From Cruorifilaria tuberocauda (Eukaryota > Nematoda > Chromadorea > Rhabditida > Onchocercidae): a stretch of 64,000 bases of DNA. The DNA is taken from positions 1 to 64,000 of the forward strand of contig JABVXU010000120.1 of the NCBI GenBank assembly GCA_013365365.1, in the 5' to 3' direction. Of this stretch, positions 25,783-39,646 are shown piece by piece; within the stretch, counting starts at the first letter, position 1, and each line of letters begins with the position of its first letter. The notes below the pieces were generated by a model. That model made no database searches. It had not been told where the DNA came from and saw only the letters and a list, made by a program, of their open reading frames with translations. Made by a program: the position numbers and the translations under genes.

Positions 25783-28700
25783 ATGCACATGTTTCGACGG
25801 ACATTGACAGCTCGAAGTGAACCAATGATATACGATGTTATTGTAATTGGCGGTGGACATGCTGGTTGCGAAGCTGCAACTGCCGCTGCAAGATGTTCTG
25901 CTCATACTTTGTTGGTAACTAATAGAAAGGATACAATCGGTGAAATGTCATGTAACCCAAGTTTTGGTGGAATTGGCAAAGGTAATCTCCGTCGTGCTGA
26001 TACTGACCTTCTGTTTCTTTTATTGAAAGAAATAATAACAGCAATTATGGTTATTCTGTAATGAATGATTCATCTTCATAGAAAGTCAAAAATCGAAAGA
26101 ATAAGGAATAGAGAAATTTGATGATAATCTACAGATAGCTATGAAAATTTCGTTCATTACAAGGACATCTTGTACGGGAAGTGGATGCATTGGATGGACT
26201 TTGTGGAAGAATTTGTGATAAATCAGTCATAAGCTATCACGCACTGAATTCTTCACATGGAGCAGCTGTGTTGGGTCTTCGGGCACAAATCGATAGGAAA
26301 CTATATAAGGAAAATATGCAACATGTAATATTTTTTTCTTGTAAATTTGACAATTTTTGATTCACTCTGAGATAATTTCTAAGCATTGATAGGTCAGCAA
26401 CTTTTAAAAAAAAATAGGATATTTCATTCCTAACTGTACTTTTTTAAAAATTTAATGGAATTGGTCTTTTGGAAAATATTAAACTATTGAAGATTTAATG
26501 AAAATAATTTTTTAGGAAATCTTAAAGTGTACTGAAGGATTGAATGTAATGGAAAAAGCAGTTGATGATCTGATTATCAAATATAAGGAAGGGCAAATAC
26601 CGCGAGCTGTTGGAATTGTAGCTGATGGTCAGGTAAAATTGTATCAGTTTTCCTAGAAAATCCTGAAGAAATTATTATATTTTGCAAATGATGGTAATGA
26701 AATGGAAAAAAGATTTTTTTCGAAATTTTTTTTCTTGAAATTTTTTCTTGATTTTTTAAATTCCAGATTCTAAGGGCAAAGGCGATTATAGTGACAACGG
26801 GAACGTTTCTAGGAGGAAAAGTTTTTCGAGGATCGGAAAGCTACGCTGCTGGACGTTTAGGTGAAAAGGTTGGAAAAAATATAATCTATAGTTCGAAATT
26901 ATATTGTAATCTAGAAATCCGTATCATTTTGTAAATTATTGCTAAAAAGTGGGTTAAGATCGAACGGAGTAGGTAAGAAGAAATGAAAATTAATTTGGGA
27001 CTAAGATCTTAATCAGTTGAGATCGACTCTTGAACTTTTTTGACGCTCATGAAGAAGCGATATTTCTCTAATTCTTTTCAAACGAAAAGGTACGAACTTT
27101 CGGTTCTTATTTTTCATGGTCTCCAATATAATGTTTCGGCAACTCAATGTCGAAAATATGAAGCGATAAAGTCATCAAACTATTTTGCAGGCTAGTTCGA
27201 AACTTTCTGAAACCTTTCAAAGACTTGGTTTTAAACTTGGACGTTTTCGAACAGGTACTCCAGCACGTTTACTTAAGAAAACAATAGATTTTAGCAAATT
27301 CTCTCCTCAACATCCAGACCGGAAACCGATCCCATTTTCATTCTTGACGGAGCATATCTGGCTCCCTTACCATCAACAAGTTAGCCTGCTAATCATTTCT
27401 ATTTTCTTCATCATTTCCATAAGACTTTTCTGAAATTTCGATTTACAGTTGAATTTTTATTTTATTTTAAGCTCATTTCAAAAACACACAGTCGGTAGTA
27501 TTTTTACTTTCATTACTTTGTATTTTCTGCTGTCAAATCTGCTTTTGTTTCTAGAAATTAAAGTGATGCGATGTTTAGCTACCGTCATACTTGGGTTTTA
27601 CAAACAGTCGCCTCGCCGAAGTGATACTTAAACATTTCAACGAATGCAATTATATTCGTAGTGAAGCAAATGGCCCGCGCTATTGTCCATCTCTTGAATC
27701 AAAAGTTATCCGTTTTCCTCATCTGGACCACAGGGTTCATTTTCTGTTTTCGTGATATTCAAGTGCAGAAATTTAGGTGAAATAAGAATGACAGTTAAGT
27801 TTATTTTGCAAAAGCGCATTATATCTAAAAACTGAGCATGTGTGATGGTAGTATTTCCAGCACCTACCTTTATTTTATAAAAGTGAAGGCGTGGGAATAT
27901 TAGATAGATAAAACAAGGACCAAATACTTTAACTCTTAATACTTCATTTTCATATAAAGTCTAGAGAAAAACTTGCAGATTTTTTTGGAACATGAAGGCT
28001 TAGATTCTGATTTAATTTATCCGCAAGGTATGTCGATGACGTTTGCACCAGAAGTACAACTCGAAGTGTATCGTTGTATACCAGGTTTAGAAAATGTCGA
28101 AATATCAGAGGCTGGATATGGCGTTGAATATGATTATATTGATCCAAAACAGCTAAAGTCAACTTTACAAACTAAGGCTGTGGAAGGTTTATTTCTCGCA
28201 GGACAAATTAATGGTACTACAGGATATGAAGAAGCTGCAGCACAGGGTTCATTTAATTAATTTCTATTCTGACTTTTGATTTTTTCATTGCTTCTTTTCC
28301 TGTTTTTCATCTTTCAAGTTCTGTAGCAGTCCTGAACATCAGAAAATTTTATGACGTTATTTTCTGGTAGATATTGGATGAAGAAAATGCTTAAAATTCC
28401 ACATTTTGGATCCACAAAAATAGTGTGAATGTTGTTGAGACAAGTGAGTATTCTTTTGCAGAACAGGCTTTGGTAGAAGAGAGATTATGGCATTTTAAAA
28501 TTATCTTTCATGTTTGGTAGTTACCTTAGTGTATTATTATTCATTTCAGGCATTGTAGCTGGAATAAATGCAGCAGCATCAAGTCAAAATAAAAAACCAT
28601 TGATTATTGATAGAACGGAGGGTTACATTGGTGTATTAATTGATGATTTGACCAGCCTTGGCACTTCAGAACCATATCGAATGTTTACTTCCAGAGTCGA

Positions 28701-30230
28701 ACTAAGACTACATTTAAGGCAATTTTTTTGTTACAACCCAAATTCTTTCCCATTGTTTAGCAAATTACTGATTAATGCAATTTAAAAAAGATTTATGTTA
28801 TTTTATGACACTTTAATTCCGGAAATGTGCGGAATTTCTCTAAATTTAGATCGTTTTAATCAAATAGTTACTAAACTGTGAGTTCCAGACCAGACAATGC
28901 GGACATGAGGTTGACGAAGAAAGGCTATGAACACGGAGTTGTATCTGAGCATCGGTATAATCATTTCTCAAAAATATTATCTGCTTACAACGAAACGCAG
29001 AATTTGCTAAAATCTGTCATATATCCGATGAATTTTTGGAAGAAATCTATACCTCGTTTGAAAAATGTTCGAACACCAAAAGGTTAGAGACAGAATGTCA
29101 ATATGAATCGAAAGAACAATAGCAGTATCGTTTTCGTGGAGAAATATATAATAATATTTTCCTGTTTCCTGTTAATATAGTTCGGTTTGCAGATTTTCGA
29201 TATATCCGTTTACTGATTTCGAAAATACTCAAAGCAAATATCAGATATCAAAATTTTTATTTGCAGTATACAGTGCGTTTGATTTGCTATGTCATTATGG
29301 AATAGATTTCATGGAAATTCGGAGAGCAGCTCCTGTTGAGCTGGGAAAGCTATTGGAAAATGAAGAAATCGAGCATCGGTTGAAGATTGAAGCATTTTAT
29401 CATTTTTATTTGGATAAATCGTTAATGAAGGTGAGTTATTTATAATGGAAAAGTAATCGTGCATTTTGATTATCGTTATAGTTCTTTTTTTTATTACTGG
29501 TTGGACTATTTATATTCTTATGATTTATTTCATTCTATTTTATAATAATGGCTTTTTTACATTACTAATTACCATTCAGTTTGTGAAATGATAGCACACA
29601 ATTTTGATGAATTCATATAATTATGAAAGTAATAATAGTGGAAGGAGGGATCAAAATTAGATTTTCAAAGAATTTTGTTGGAATAAATCTACGATATTAT
29701 CTGAAACATTTACTCAATTCTAATTAATGTCATTTCCATTCTCTTAAAAAAAGCGAATTAGGAGCTGAGAAATTGTTTGGCTAGGAGATGGTCAAAGCGC
29801 TCAGTTCTAGCAAAGAACCTTTTATTGTTTTATTATTAATGTATGAAAATTCATTGCCTTCGAGAATACATTCTCCTTTACTCAGTTCAAAAGGGTCATT
29901 TCCTTATGTATTTAATGAACTAATGTTGTTTTATTTTTATTTGTTAAGCTACAATTTTTAGATGGAACGGATACGTAAGGAATGTATCACTGTTATTCCG
30001 GATGATTTTGATTATTCGAAAATGAAGTCTGCTTCTATGGAATTCAAAGAGAAGTTAGAGTTTTGGAGGCCTCAAAATCTTGCCGCAGCATCCAGGTTTC
30101 AAAACATTAAAAAGCATTGTTCCGGATCTCTTTATTTTTTGATAAAAGTAATTAGGATATTTCTTTCAGACTTCCCGGTGCAACGACAGATGCCTTAGTA
30201 GAATTACTAAGCTTTTTGAAAGCTCCGTGA
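25783..30230 (+). CDS. mto1: MTO1/GidA-family mitochondrial tRNA 5-carboxymethylaminomethyluridine synthase subunit, 12 exons, 637 aa
   Basis: FAD protein that, with GTPBP3/MnmE, modifies wobble uridine 34 of mitochondrial tRNAs. Exons: 25783-25981, 26164-26324, 26516-26632, 26767-26868, 27191-27379, 27579-27734, 27979-28246, 28550-28718, 28889-29082, 29267-29430, 29962-30095, 30170-30230. A short basic leader ([14 protein letters not shown]), likely a mitochondrial presequence, precedes the dinucleotide fold [20 protein letters not shown]. Family blocks follow in order: [118 protein letters not shown], then the MnmE-interacting tail. The length is normal for eukaryotic MTO1. The intron after 28718 begins with GC rather than GT; the conserved LRPDNAD junction supports it. 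The introns and leader show this is the nuclear gene, not an endosymbiont gidA. Confidence 0.93.
28719..28888 (+). other. non-canonical GC-AG intron in MTO1
   Basis: The donor reads TTTAAG|GCAATT and the acceptor GTTCCAG|ACC. Splicing here restores the conserved SRVE.RL.LRPDNAD block in frame. No GT donor near the junction would keep those residues. Confidence 0.75.
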
Positions 30231-32368
30231 GTTTTTTTAAATCTTGCATTGCAATTAATTTTGAAGAGAACATTGAAGAATTAATTTCAATAGTTAAATT
30301 TAATATTAATAGAAAAGATTGGATGACAAGAGAAAGAGTTTGAAAAAACCATTTTTTCAGCAAATGTTTTGAGAACGAAAGTCGAGACTGAATTATATAC
30401 ATAATTTTGCCAATTCCAATATTTGATATATTTACCTTAATTTCGACAATTGGTATACAGATTGTTTTGTTTGAGAATGAAACTCCTTGAAGTGACTAGT
30501 GTCTTCTCCTAGCATAGTTTCACAGAATTATACCTAAATAAAAAAAAAAACTTAGATTTTGCAGAATGTTTTACTGCTTCTAGCTCGATTATTATTTGTG
30601 CAATTAACTAGAAAATTATTTGCTGTCGAGATAATTATGCTTAAAGTGATGCTTTCGATGAATTATACAAACGAGATTTATTCATTTTTGAAATATGTCA
30701 TTACATATATACACAGATGATAATCAGCATTATCGGAAAGCCCATAATTGTTACCTTTCGACATGTGTATAAACGAGATACACATGTTATTAATTGCGGT
30801 TGTAGTGAAGTTTCTCTCTTCATCCTTCTAAGATCATAAGTTCTCTACCTGAAGCAAACATATATGTCTTAGAAATCGAAATGGCAAATCGATATCGATC
30901 TTTATTATGATCAGTCTTATTGCATAATTACTGAAGTCATTTGCTGTTCTTATCATTCCTTGGGATCGTACTTTAAGTAAACAAGACATAGAAAAAAAAT
31001 TTTTTTCCGATAAATACTATTTATTTACATTAGTATGAAAATGTTCTCTTGTTTTGCTAATGTATCATTTAGCAGCATTAATAATGAATAATGTTAATTG
31101 AAATGCTTGTATGACCTCTGCAATGCAGATATATGGTATTATTAATTTAATCTTCTGAAAAGTAATGTTTAATATTACTAATTAAAACCGTTTTTAGTTT
31201 GCAAAAGATATTTTTGATCCCTAAAATAATAACAAATAAGATCAATACAATGTCATTTAATGTCATTATCTAACAAAAAATACTATTTGTAATGGAATAG
31301 AAATAAAGCATCTCAAATATTTTATTCAACAAAAATTGTAAATGTATGGGAATTGAGGAAAATACGCCTTTTATTCCAAAGTTTCAGTAAAGTTTTTATT
31401 AGTTTATAATAAAGCTCAAACTTACTGGAAAATTATCAGATGATACCTGAACTGATTTCATTTGCCGATGTGAAATGATCAGATATACAAAGGATTGGGC
31501 GAGTGAGATTTCTTAAAGATTTTACTAATTTTTTTTGAAACAAATGAATAGTTATTCCTTTTTCACGGAACATAGCTTAAAAGATTTACTGACGGCCAAA
31601 TGGTGTTGTTGGTCTTTGCAATTATGATAATATACTATTTAAAAGTTGTAGAGTAGTAAAATGCCCCCTGGAGTTGTTAATAAATAAATCTGAAGTTCTT
31701 GGGAAGAAGTTCCGACTTTATCCGCTTCTCCTGTTGATATTTATTGCTGTTGGTAGCTATTCCTAACAATTAGCTTCCTCGATGATAAGGTTATTAGAAT
31801 TGCAATGATTACAGTGCTTTCAAATACGAAATAAATTAAAGATGAGGAATTGAATGATGATTAAACAAGAAATGCAGTTAAATGCTACAGTTAATACAAT
31901 TAAATGACATTTTGACCGATGACATAAGTTTCTAAATTTGGAGATAAGAGATACAAGTGCATTTTGTATTTTACAAAATAATCAGAATTATTTGAATCGA
32001 ATTCTATTACAAACTGAATATAGGAATTAGTTCAACGACTGAGTACAATTATCTTCAAGTATGTTAAAATTTTTTCTCCTGAAATTTTCCACTCACATTT
32101 TGCTGCTTAACATTTTATGCTAGGTTGGGAATTTTAAAAAAATATTGAGGGGATAAAAATTGGATTACTAAATTACAGTAGGACATGGAAATTCAAACAA
32201 TACTCAGGATGTGAAACAATCAATTGAATTTAAGTATTATATTTTGCCTCACCTATGGAAGCGAGACAAAACTTATGAACACTTTTTTACTGAAAAAAAC
32301 ACTGTCACTGTAATATGTGAGATTTTCTATCTTTCCATAAGTATGATTCAAAAGTAAAAATTTCAGCT
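30231..32368. other. intergenic (convergent gene ends)
   Basis: About 2.1 kb between the MTO1 stop and the doublecortin gene stop, with the genes facing each other. AT-rich, with no exon or repeat family recognised. Confidence 0.5.
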
Positions 32369-35300
32369 TTATTGTATGAAATCGTAGTCCTTAAAATCAG
32401 GGTCATAACTATTAACTGGTAAACGGCGAATAGCTGTGTTCAAATCCAAGTCAATTTCAATTTTTTGAAAAGTTTTCATATAAGTGGAATTTGTCTGCAT
32501 ACAACCATTTCTCGGCGTAAAGTCCGCTTCGAAACTCATCTCGCTTTTTGATTGATATTTCTTTTGCAGATTAGGAATTCCTTTTTCTTCTTCAATTGTA
32601 GTACTCATGGTTACATCTCTAGAAGCAGCGGTAATATCAGTCGTACTATTCCCGGTAGCAGTATTAGTGATAACAGGGGTAGTGATGGCTGATTTCGTAG
32701 TTGTGAATGAAACATTATCGCTGTTATTACCAACTGTTGTCTGTTCTGGAGAAAAGTTTATCTGTCTTTCTGGATCTGAAAAAATTCGTGCTTTTCCCAG
32801 CTTCGTTTCAAAATTCGTCTCAATAACCGATGGTGTCATTAAAGTAACTCGTTTTCTATTATGTTCAGTTGTTAAAGATTCTTGAACTTTGTTTGAATTC
32901 GATACTGCACAAATCATCTGTTTTTCACTTTTACTTTTACGTTCATGTCCAGAACTAACGCTTGATTGGTTTTTATCAAGACTATCATCTTCTTTATCAT
33001 AGCCAAAACTACAAGAATTCTGTTTAAATTCACTCGATTGCATAGATAATGATGCTGATCCCTTTAGACGCCTGGAAATTTTATCTAATTTAGCATTATT
33101 TTTTGAAGTACTATCTACTTTCTTATCACTTTGTTTCACTTCTAAATTTGCTCTGAACTTTTGCTCTGGATTTCCTTTTAATTTTGTAGCCAAGTTTCGC
33201 TCCGAAATCGTTCTCTGACATTCTTCAAATTGGCTTGCCAAAATATTTTCATTTTTTCGAGAATCTTTTAATATTAACAAATCCTCAGAGCAATCTTTTA
33301 AATTTATTTTGGAACTGTTAACATTCTTTTCATCATTTATTCCACTCTTTTTTGGAAAAATTGTCCTTGCTCTTTGATCAACGGTATTGACTGATATGGA
33401 TGATAATCGATTGGTCGCTGCAGCTGATGGATCGTTGCTAATAAGTATAGCCGTTGATGTTTTTATCTCAGTGGTATCCTTGTTCATCCGGTCTGCAGTT
33501 TGCCTCTTATCCGGAAGCAATGCCATTTTTACTCCCGAATTTCGTGGTGATACCTCAATGCCTTTGATCTTATCAACCAGTGATGGTGTAATCTCTGCGC
33601 CACCACTACTATTATTGCCGTTCTTCTGTCCTGTAGAGATATTAACAATGATGATGGAACTACCACTTGTATTTATCATTGCATCATCATTTGCTATGGA
33701 GATAACAGTTTCAGGATTTTTCATTGGCAGTGAACAGTAATTGGAATTTGTCGTTTGCATCGCTCCAATATTTTTAGCATACTGCTCAATTGGAAAGTCT
33801 CGAGAAGTGTCTGGGATTTGAACAACCGGTGTTGATGCATATTCATCATACACTTTTACAGCAGGCTTATAATTATTTTGGGTACCGATTTCATTGCATA
33901 AATCATTCTTTCCAATTTCGCTTCCACTTTCAGTTTGAGCTGTTGAGGACTGAATTTCACCATTCTGTTCAACATTTTGATAATTCATTGTCCCGGTTTC
34001 ATTTCCGTCTATAGGTCCTCCGCTTTCCGATTCTCCAGTGGATCTCGAAGGTTCCGTGTTAAAGATCGTAATGTATGGGTTTGGATGTGATATTGATCGC
34101 GAATTAAAATTTTCCAGCTGTTTTCTTGGATTATCTGGCTTTGTATCGATTTTCTCTGATAATTCACCATTTTTCGAGTCATTTTCTGCTGGTTTCTAAA
34201 TTTCAAAAGATTTTTTAAAAACATTTTACAAACTTGATCATCTAAATTTATCAGTAATAAAATATTTCAATTGTAAAAGAAAAAGCTTGAAATTTCCTTT
34301 CTTTTAGTTCAAAAAATATTCAAATTATCAGAACAGAAAGGGGTATGTACGTGCCTTACAGAAAATAAATGAAATTCGCTACTCGAAAATAACAAGGAAG
34401 GAGACAGTGTCATATTTGGCATCACTGATATCACTTTTACGAACATGAGGATTTGAAAGATATAAATCGTATGGATTGAAATAAAATGATAGCGCTATGC
34501 CGAAAAGAAAGATAATTATTAATTGATCCACGTATATCTCTGATTATTTTTCTCATGGTTTCTAATTGTATGAACTGAAAACGGAAAATGATGTTAATCA
34601 AAAATAGAAATATTTTGAATTTATTTTTCAATGAAATCAAAAATTATAAAAATATCAAATTTGACAATTTAACAAGAGCTATTCATCATTCTATGTACCA
34701 AATTAATTCTAACTTGTTCTCGTGTTTCGCGCTGTGTCAGATTCTCATATCTTCAAGCCAGTTTTCGAACCAAGCCTACAATTTTAGCACTCCATTTGAC
34801 CAAAAAAAAGTATTTTGGACATGGGTAATTCCTTCTGCTCAATTTAATACTTCAACTTCTAACAAATTCTGACACACTTCTGCCTCTTTTAATACCATCA
34901 GCTATGATAATGCCCTGAATTGAGCTTTTTTTGTCCTCATTTTAAAACCAGTGATGCCTTTCAGTTAAATAAATGCAGAAATGCAGCTGTTACAATGCTT
35001 TTCTTTCGGTTTCAGTTTATAATATCTGAACAAATTTCATATTATTATCAAAAGTAATACTTATCAGATATGGCATTATTTTCGTATCCCATATTTGAAG
35101 CTTTAAAAAAATTTTCAACTTACTAGCTCATTACGATGTTGATGAATGAATTGATTAATGGAAGGAGCACGATTACGTCCAAATTCCGGTAATGAATGAC
35201 TAACACAGACACCACCGTCAAATGGAAATGGAAGACCAGTTCGGGAAGTGTAACCACGTTGTTTCAAATAAATATCCACAGATTCAGCGGAATCAAGTGT

Positions 35301-36187
35301 ACTCTGTTCTGGCATTTCAAGTTTTGAATTTATACTCCATTTCTGCAATAGTAAGAAAAAAATTACCTGTTCAAATTCTACATTTTGTTCATTCAGTAAA
35401 AATCTATTCTAATGACTCTTTTTATGAATGCATAGTAAAAAGTATAAAGAAAACGAAACATACTCCACGATCTTCAGGTAGTGAACCATATGATTTATGA
35501 AGAAATGGTCCTTGTGATACAGCTACATACGATCCTCCATTTTCAATCTCTTCGAACTATAAAGAAGGCAACAAATGTTTCCATCAAAAGTTGGTGAAAT
35601 GAAATGCTTTAAAGAAAAGGAGATGTATTTAAATGAAAGTCTTAATCTTGTAATGCGAAAGTTTGCAAAAATTGAAAGAATTGCTAATTCAAACCTAATG
35701 GCTTGATTATCCAGTAGTGTTCCAACTCAAATCGCTAATAACTGTAAAGTTCAATAACAACCATGTCAAAATAAATTTGTGGAAACTAACTTTAAATTGT
35801 TAATTAAAATTTAAATTTTTGCCTCAAATTAAATTTTATAATCAATTATAATTATAAATTACAATTTCAATTGACAAATATACTAATTTTTAGTAGCAGT
35901 TTTCAATTTTATTATGTAAAACAGACATGTTGTATGCGAATACCATCCGTTCGATAGAATTCATGAACAGGAGCCATTAGGTTTAATTTTTTAGTAAGAA
36001 AGTCCAAAAAAATAAGCCAATGTTTAAATCTTTTCCGGCAAATGACCACCATTGTTCCTGTATCATACTGATCACCATTTTTGTACACTTTTATTCGTAT
36101 TCCGCGATAGTTTAAATCCACCAATTGTTCTGGATGATTAAGCGATATGTTGTAGTTTAAACCAGAAGTATCCATTGGCTGGAACAT
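32369..36187 (-). CDS. doublecortin (DCX) domain protein with long low-complexity tail, 4 exons, ~799 aa
   Basis: DCX domains bind microtubules. Minus-strand exons: 36187-35927, 35556-35464, 35342-35124, 34195-32369, all joining in phase 0. Exons 1-2 encode one DCX domain (about residues 28-110): GIRIKVYKNGDQYDTGTMVV, KRFKHWLIFLDFLTKKLN, YRTDGIRI, then GGSYVAVSQGPF, matching the family pattern of K-V-Y-x-N-G-D, F.FLT, TDG and G-x-YVA. Exon 3 has an unknown segment with SRTGLPFPFDGG. Exon 4 is a single open exon of 609 codons, rich in Ser, Thr, Asn and Lys, with no recognisable fold; it looks disordered. The start may be the ATG at 36187, or the ATG at 36175 just after a TGTTCCAG acceptor that could receive a spliced leader. 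Only one DCX domain is seen, unlike the two of DCX/DCLK, so it is closer in layout to simple DCDC proteins. The function of the tail is unknown. Confidence 0.8.
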
Positions 36188-37954
36188 GAAATTCGATCAC
36201 TAAGTTTTACCCAGCATAGAAGTATCATTGATTTAAGTTTCTCTTGAATATTTCCAAGTTTGAATGACATCGAATTGCATCCTTCTTAATTTGCAGAAAC
36301 AGGCACTTAAATAAATGGGAAAAACGGAATAAATAGCGTGAAAGTGGGTGAAGATTATGAACTTAATTGGTGTAAGAATGAATTCGCTTAAAGTATAATA
36401 CATTACGCTCCAAAGGTATGCCCACCTTCCTTCGTCCATTTTAAGACGCGATCGATTTCTGGAGAGGGACCGAATATTGCCATTCCTTGAAAGAGTTTAG
36501 AAAAAGCTCTTCTCCTTAGTATCAGCCTACAGTTAGTTGTACGACTAAATGAACCATGCCCTGATTCTTCTGTCTTTCAATTTTCATTATCACTTTTGAT
36601 CAATTTCAGTTATCAATATCGGTCGGAAAGCTATGCATAGAAAGTTTTCGTTTTGGTAAGTTTGAGAAAGAGATAAAAAAGGTTCTAAGTGAATGAGTGT
36701 ACTGTGGAATCCGAAGTAATCTTTTTTACGGAATGTGCGAAAAAGCAACTAGTCTGATAATTCTGAAACAGTTCAGAGCACAATTACGAAGTTTAATTTT
36801 TTTTTTTGAATTCTTTTTGATGGAAAAATTTATATTTGACTCAGAATTTGTATGCCAGGAAAGGCTACTATTGAAGGAACCCAAATTTCTGCATTTTCAA
36901 AATATCAAGAGATTGAAGGAGGAAAAAAATTCTATCACTTAATATTCCATTAAACCAGTGCATTTGATATTAAGCAGGTGTCACCTAACGTTTACTTTTC
37001 ATTGCACTCATTTCCATTTATAAAAAAGAATTTCAAAAATTATTCGGACAATTTTCCATTCCATCCATCGATTATTAATATTTATTTCTCGCTTGATAGG
37101 AATTTCATTCAGCAATAAGATTTATGTCTAATATTCCATTTCCCGCTTCCGTATTGATTCTAAAGCCGCGAAACTTCCACAGATACACTATTCACTATGA
37201 CTCATTTTTAATGAAATAATTGAAATAGATCTCTAATCCATTTCTAATCTGCTATGAAATCACATTTGATATTTGGTCATCTTTCCATAAAAGAAAAACA
37301 CAGAAATTTCGCCTCACAAAATTTTTGATAACAGCAAAACACTTATTGTTCTATCATTAATTAGTAACTTGTTGATAGGACTTTTGCAATTAATGAAATA
37401 TCATGGATCGATCTTTTAACAAGTCAAAAAACTTCGATGACATAAATGATGAAAAGTCAAACTTCCAAATAAAGTAAAGAGTACCCGTAGTGATAAATTT
37501 GATGCAAAAAAAATGATATTTCTTTTAAATAAAGAAACAAAGTGGAAAGAAATAAAAAGAAAAAACAAAAAACAAAGCATAAAATGTCGCGTCTGCCTTA
37601 GTTTTTATGATCTATAACTTTTTTTAATTTATTTTTGTTTTTAGCCGAGCTAATAATAGCAGAAAGTGATTTCTTAGCAAAAAACAATTTTAAAATGTCG
37701 CGTAAAGAGAAATTTGATATATAATGATGAAAAGCAGTAAGAATAAGCAAAAGCTATAGAAAAGACCCGAAATATAAGCCCGGGAAGAACAAAACTTTGA
37801 AAATATCCATCTGGAATGAGTGGCTCTTTGTCATTTCATAAAAGTGTTTTCCTGTTTTTCATTCAGAAAGCTTACAGAGTATGAAACAATTGTCTATTGA
37901 CGCCCAACTCAATCTTGAATAAATCTTTCCTTCAACTCTCTATCTCTCTCTCTA

Positions 37955-37989
<35 letters not shown>

Positions 37990-38022
37990 CTCTATCTCTC
38001 TCTCTCTATCTCTCTCTCTCTA

Positions 38023-38057
<35 letters not shown>

Positions 38058-39536
38058 CATTCTCTACTCCCTCTCTTAACTTTGACTCGTCATTTTCTAT
38101 GCTAATTTTTGTCATTTCATATTGTTTTTAGTAAGAAAATGATTGATTTCAAGAATCCATAATTTGTTTTTTAGAAGATCTACCGATTTATCGGATAGAG
38201 ATTTTCAAGATTTTCTGCTATTTTATTTGTTTAGCAATGAAAGGTTAAAAAACATGAATGTTACTAGTGGCTATACTTAGCCTTTATATTCAAAACTGTG
38301 ATCATTCTGAATTTTTTTCAGAGATGAAAAGTTACGATATTTAGTCATTTGCTAATAGTGGAAGTATATTATCAAAGACTTCTAAGTCAAGCAAATAGGA
38401 ATCGTTGAAATAAATCTAATGTAAAAATGTGTTTTTTGTAAAAAAAGTGAAATATCGGAGGATAATTTGAACTACTTGAAACTATCAGTCAAATAGATCT
38501 ATAACCAACAGTTAATTCACTTATCATTTCCTTTATTTCATTTGTCTAATTTGAAAATCTGAAAAAGAAATTTCAACTAATTTAAAAAATAAATGAAATC
38601 AGTTTAAAATTTTGAGTCATTTCATACGTATCACATACATAACCATGTTTTCTGATGGATGCTACTATTAATACTGAATTTATGATTAGATTAAACTATG
38701 ATTTTTGAATTTAAAAAGTCCTAAAGTTATGGTACTAGAAATTTTCCAAAGTTTAATTAAAATATTAACTTTCTTTAATATAGTTTCTAATACTCTGTTA
38801 CAATTAGATTGCGTGCATTTAGAGCTATGTGTTAGTTTCATGATGAAATGTAAGAAAAACAAATGGGAGTTCTCAGTTCTTTCATTACAAAGGACATTTT
38901 AATGCTTGAAAAAAATACATAGTGAACTTGGAGGGGACAGTTGAAAACAAGTTTTCATGGATACCATTCATCTGCATGATACAATAAATATGTTGTTTCG
39001 TCATTATTTAAGGTCTGATTATTTAGGACATTTCATTCGATAAATGAGGGAAAAGGAACTTCTGACCTTAATAATTGTTAAAACTTTATCTCATGACTAT
39101 CAGCTGATGATGATACCAAACAATGCGTTATATCACTTTTCTTATCACTATTGCCGTCATCAGAGCAGTATGAGATGCAGTAGCAACGAGAAAGTATTCT
39201 AGAAATCTGGTTACGACGTTTTGCCATTACTTTGATTGTCGCATTTATCATTATTCTCATTGATGTAAGATTTGAAAGCGATGTTTTGCAGCAAGAAAAC
39301 GGCTGACCTGTTACCCTATTGCTTCTTTCTCTTCTCCGAAATATGAAATCCGTTTTTCTCTTTTCGGTTATCATTACCATATTTAATGTCATCAAAGGTC
39401 AGCTTCATATATTTTCAAGAAATGTTTGAACTTATCATTTCCTTTGTTTAATTAAATAACATTAATGACTCCTTTCGACGCAATTTCCATCCATTTATCG
39501 AAATTAAATGCTTCCTTTGAGGAATACCTACAGAAT
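36188..39536. other. intergenic with a CT-rich microsatellite
   Basis: No exon recognised over 3.3 kb apart from the microsatellite listed separately. A minus-strand open frame of 105 codons at 39078-39395 lacks any motif, ATG-led start or splice partner and is treated as chance. Bases 37500-37700 contain A-rich purine runs. Confidence 0.45.
37936..38060. repeat. interrupted (TC)n / TCTCTCTA microsatellite
   Basis: About 125 bases of TCTCTC runs broken at regular 8-12 base steps by TA, giving variable TCTCTCTCTA-type units. A 60-codon plus-strand frame reading Leu-Ser repeats across it is an artefact. Confidence 0.95.
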
Positions 39537-39646
39537 ATGATGGCCAGTTTTCTTTTCAAAATAATACTTTCACTGTCTTTTGTTTCTCAGAAATTTATTT
39601 TTAATTAGCAAATTAAAGATTGAAAAAAAGAAGCATAAAAATTTAG

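Noticed and set aside
25783..30230. Bacterial (Wolbachia) gidA transferred to the nematode genome
   Set aside because: Twelve exons, a presequence-like leader and eukaryotic MTO1-type blocks mark it as the native nuclear gene.
33387..33740. Plus-strand 117-codon frame inside the doublecortin gene's long exon
   Set aside because: It is antisense to a 609-codon open exon with good frame continuity; the hydrophobic reading is the usual shadow of Ser/Asn-rich coding sequence.
37897..38079. Leu/Ser repeat protein
   Set aside because: It is a translation of the TC microsatellite.
39078..39395. Minus-strand 105-codon open frame
   Set aside because: No motif, no ATG-led start with context and no splice partner; the basic, Cys-containing composition is not matched to any family.
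39537..39590. Signal-peptide exon (MMASFLFKIILSLSF) for the ShKT gene
   Set aside because: It looks like a signal sequence, but no donor in it matches the phase needed by the ShKT exon with a reasonable intron, so it is mentioned only as a candidate.
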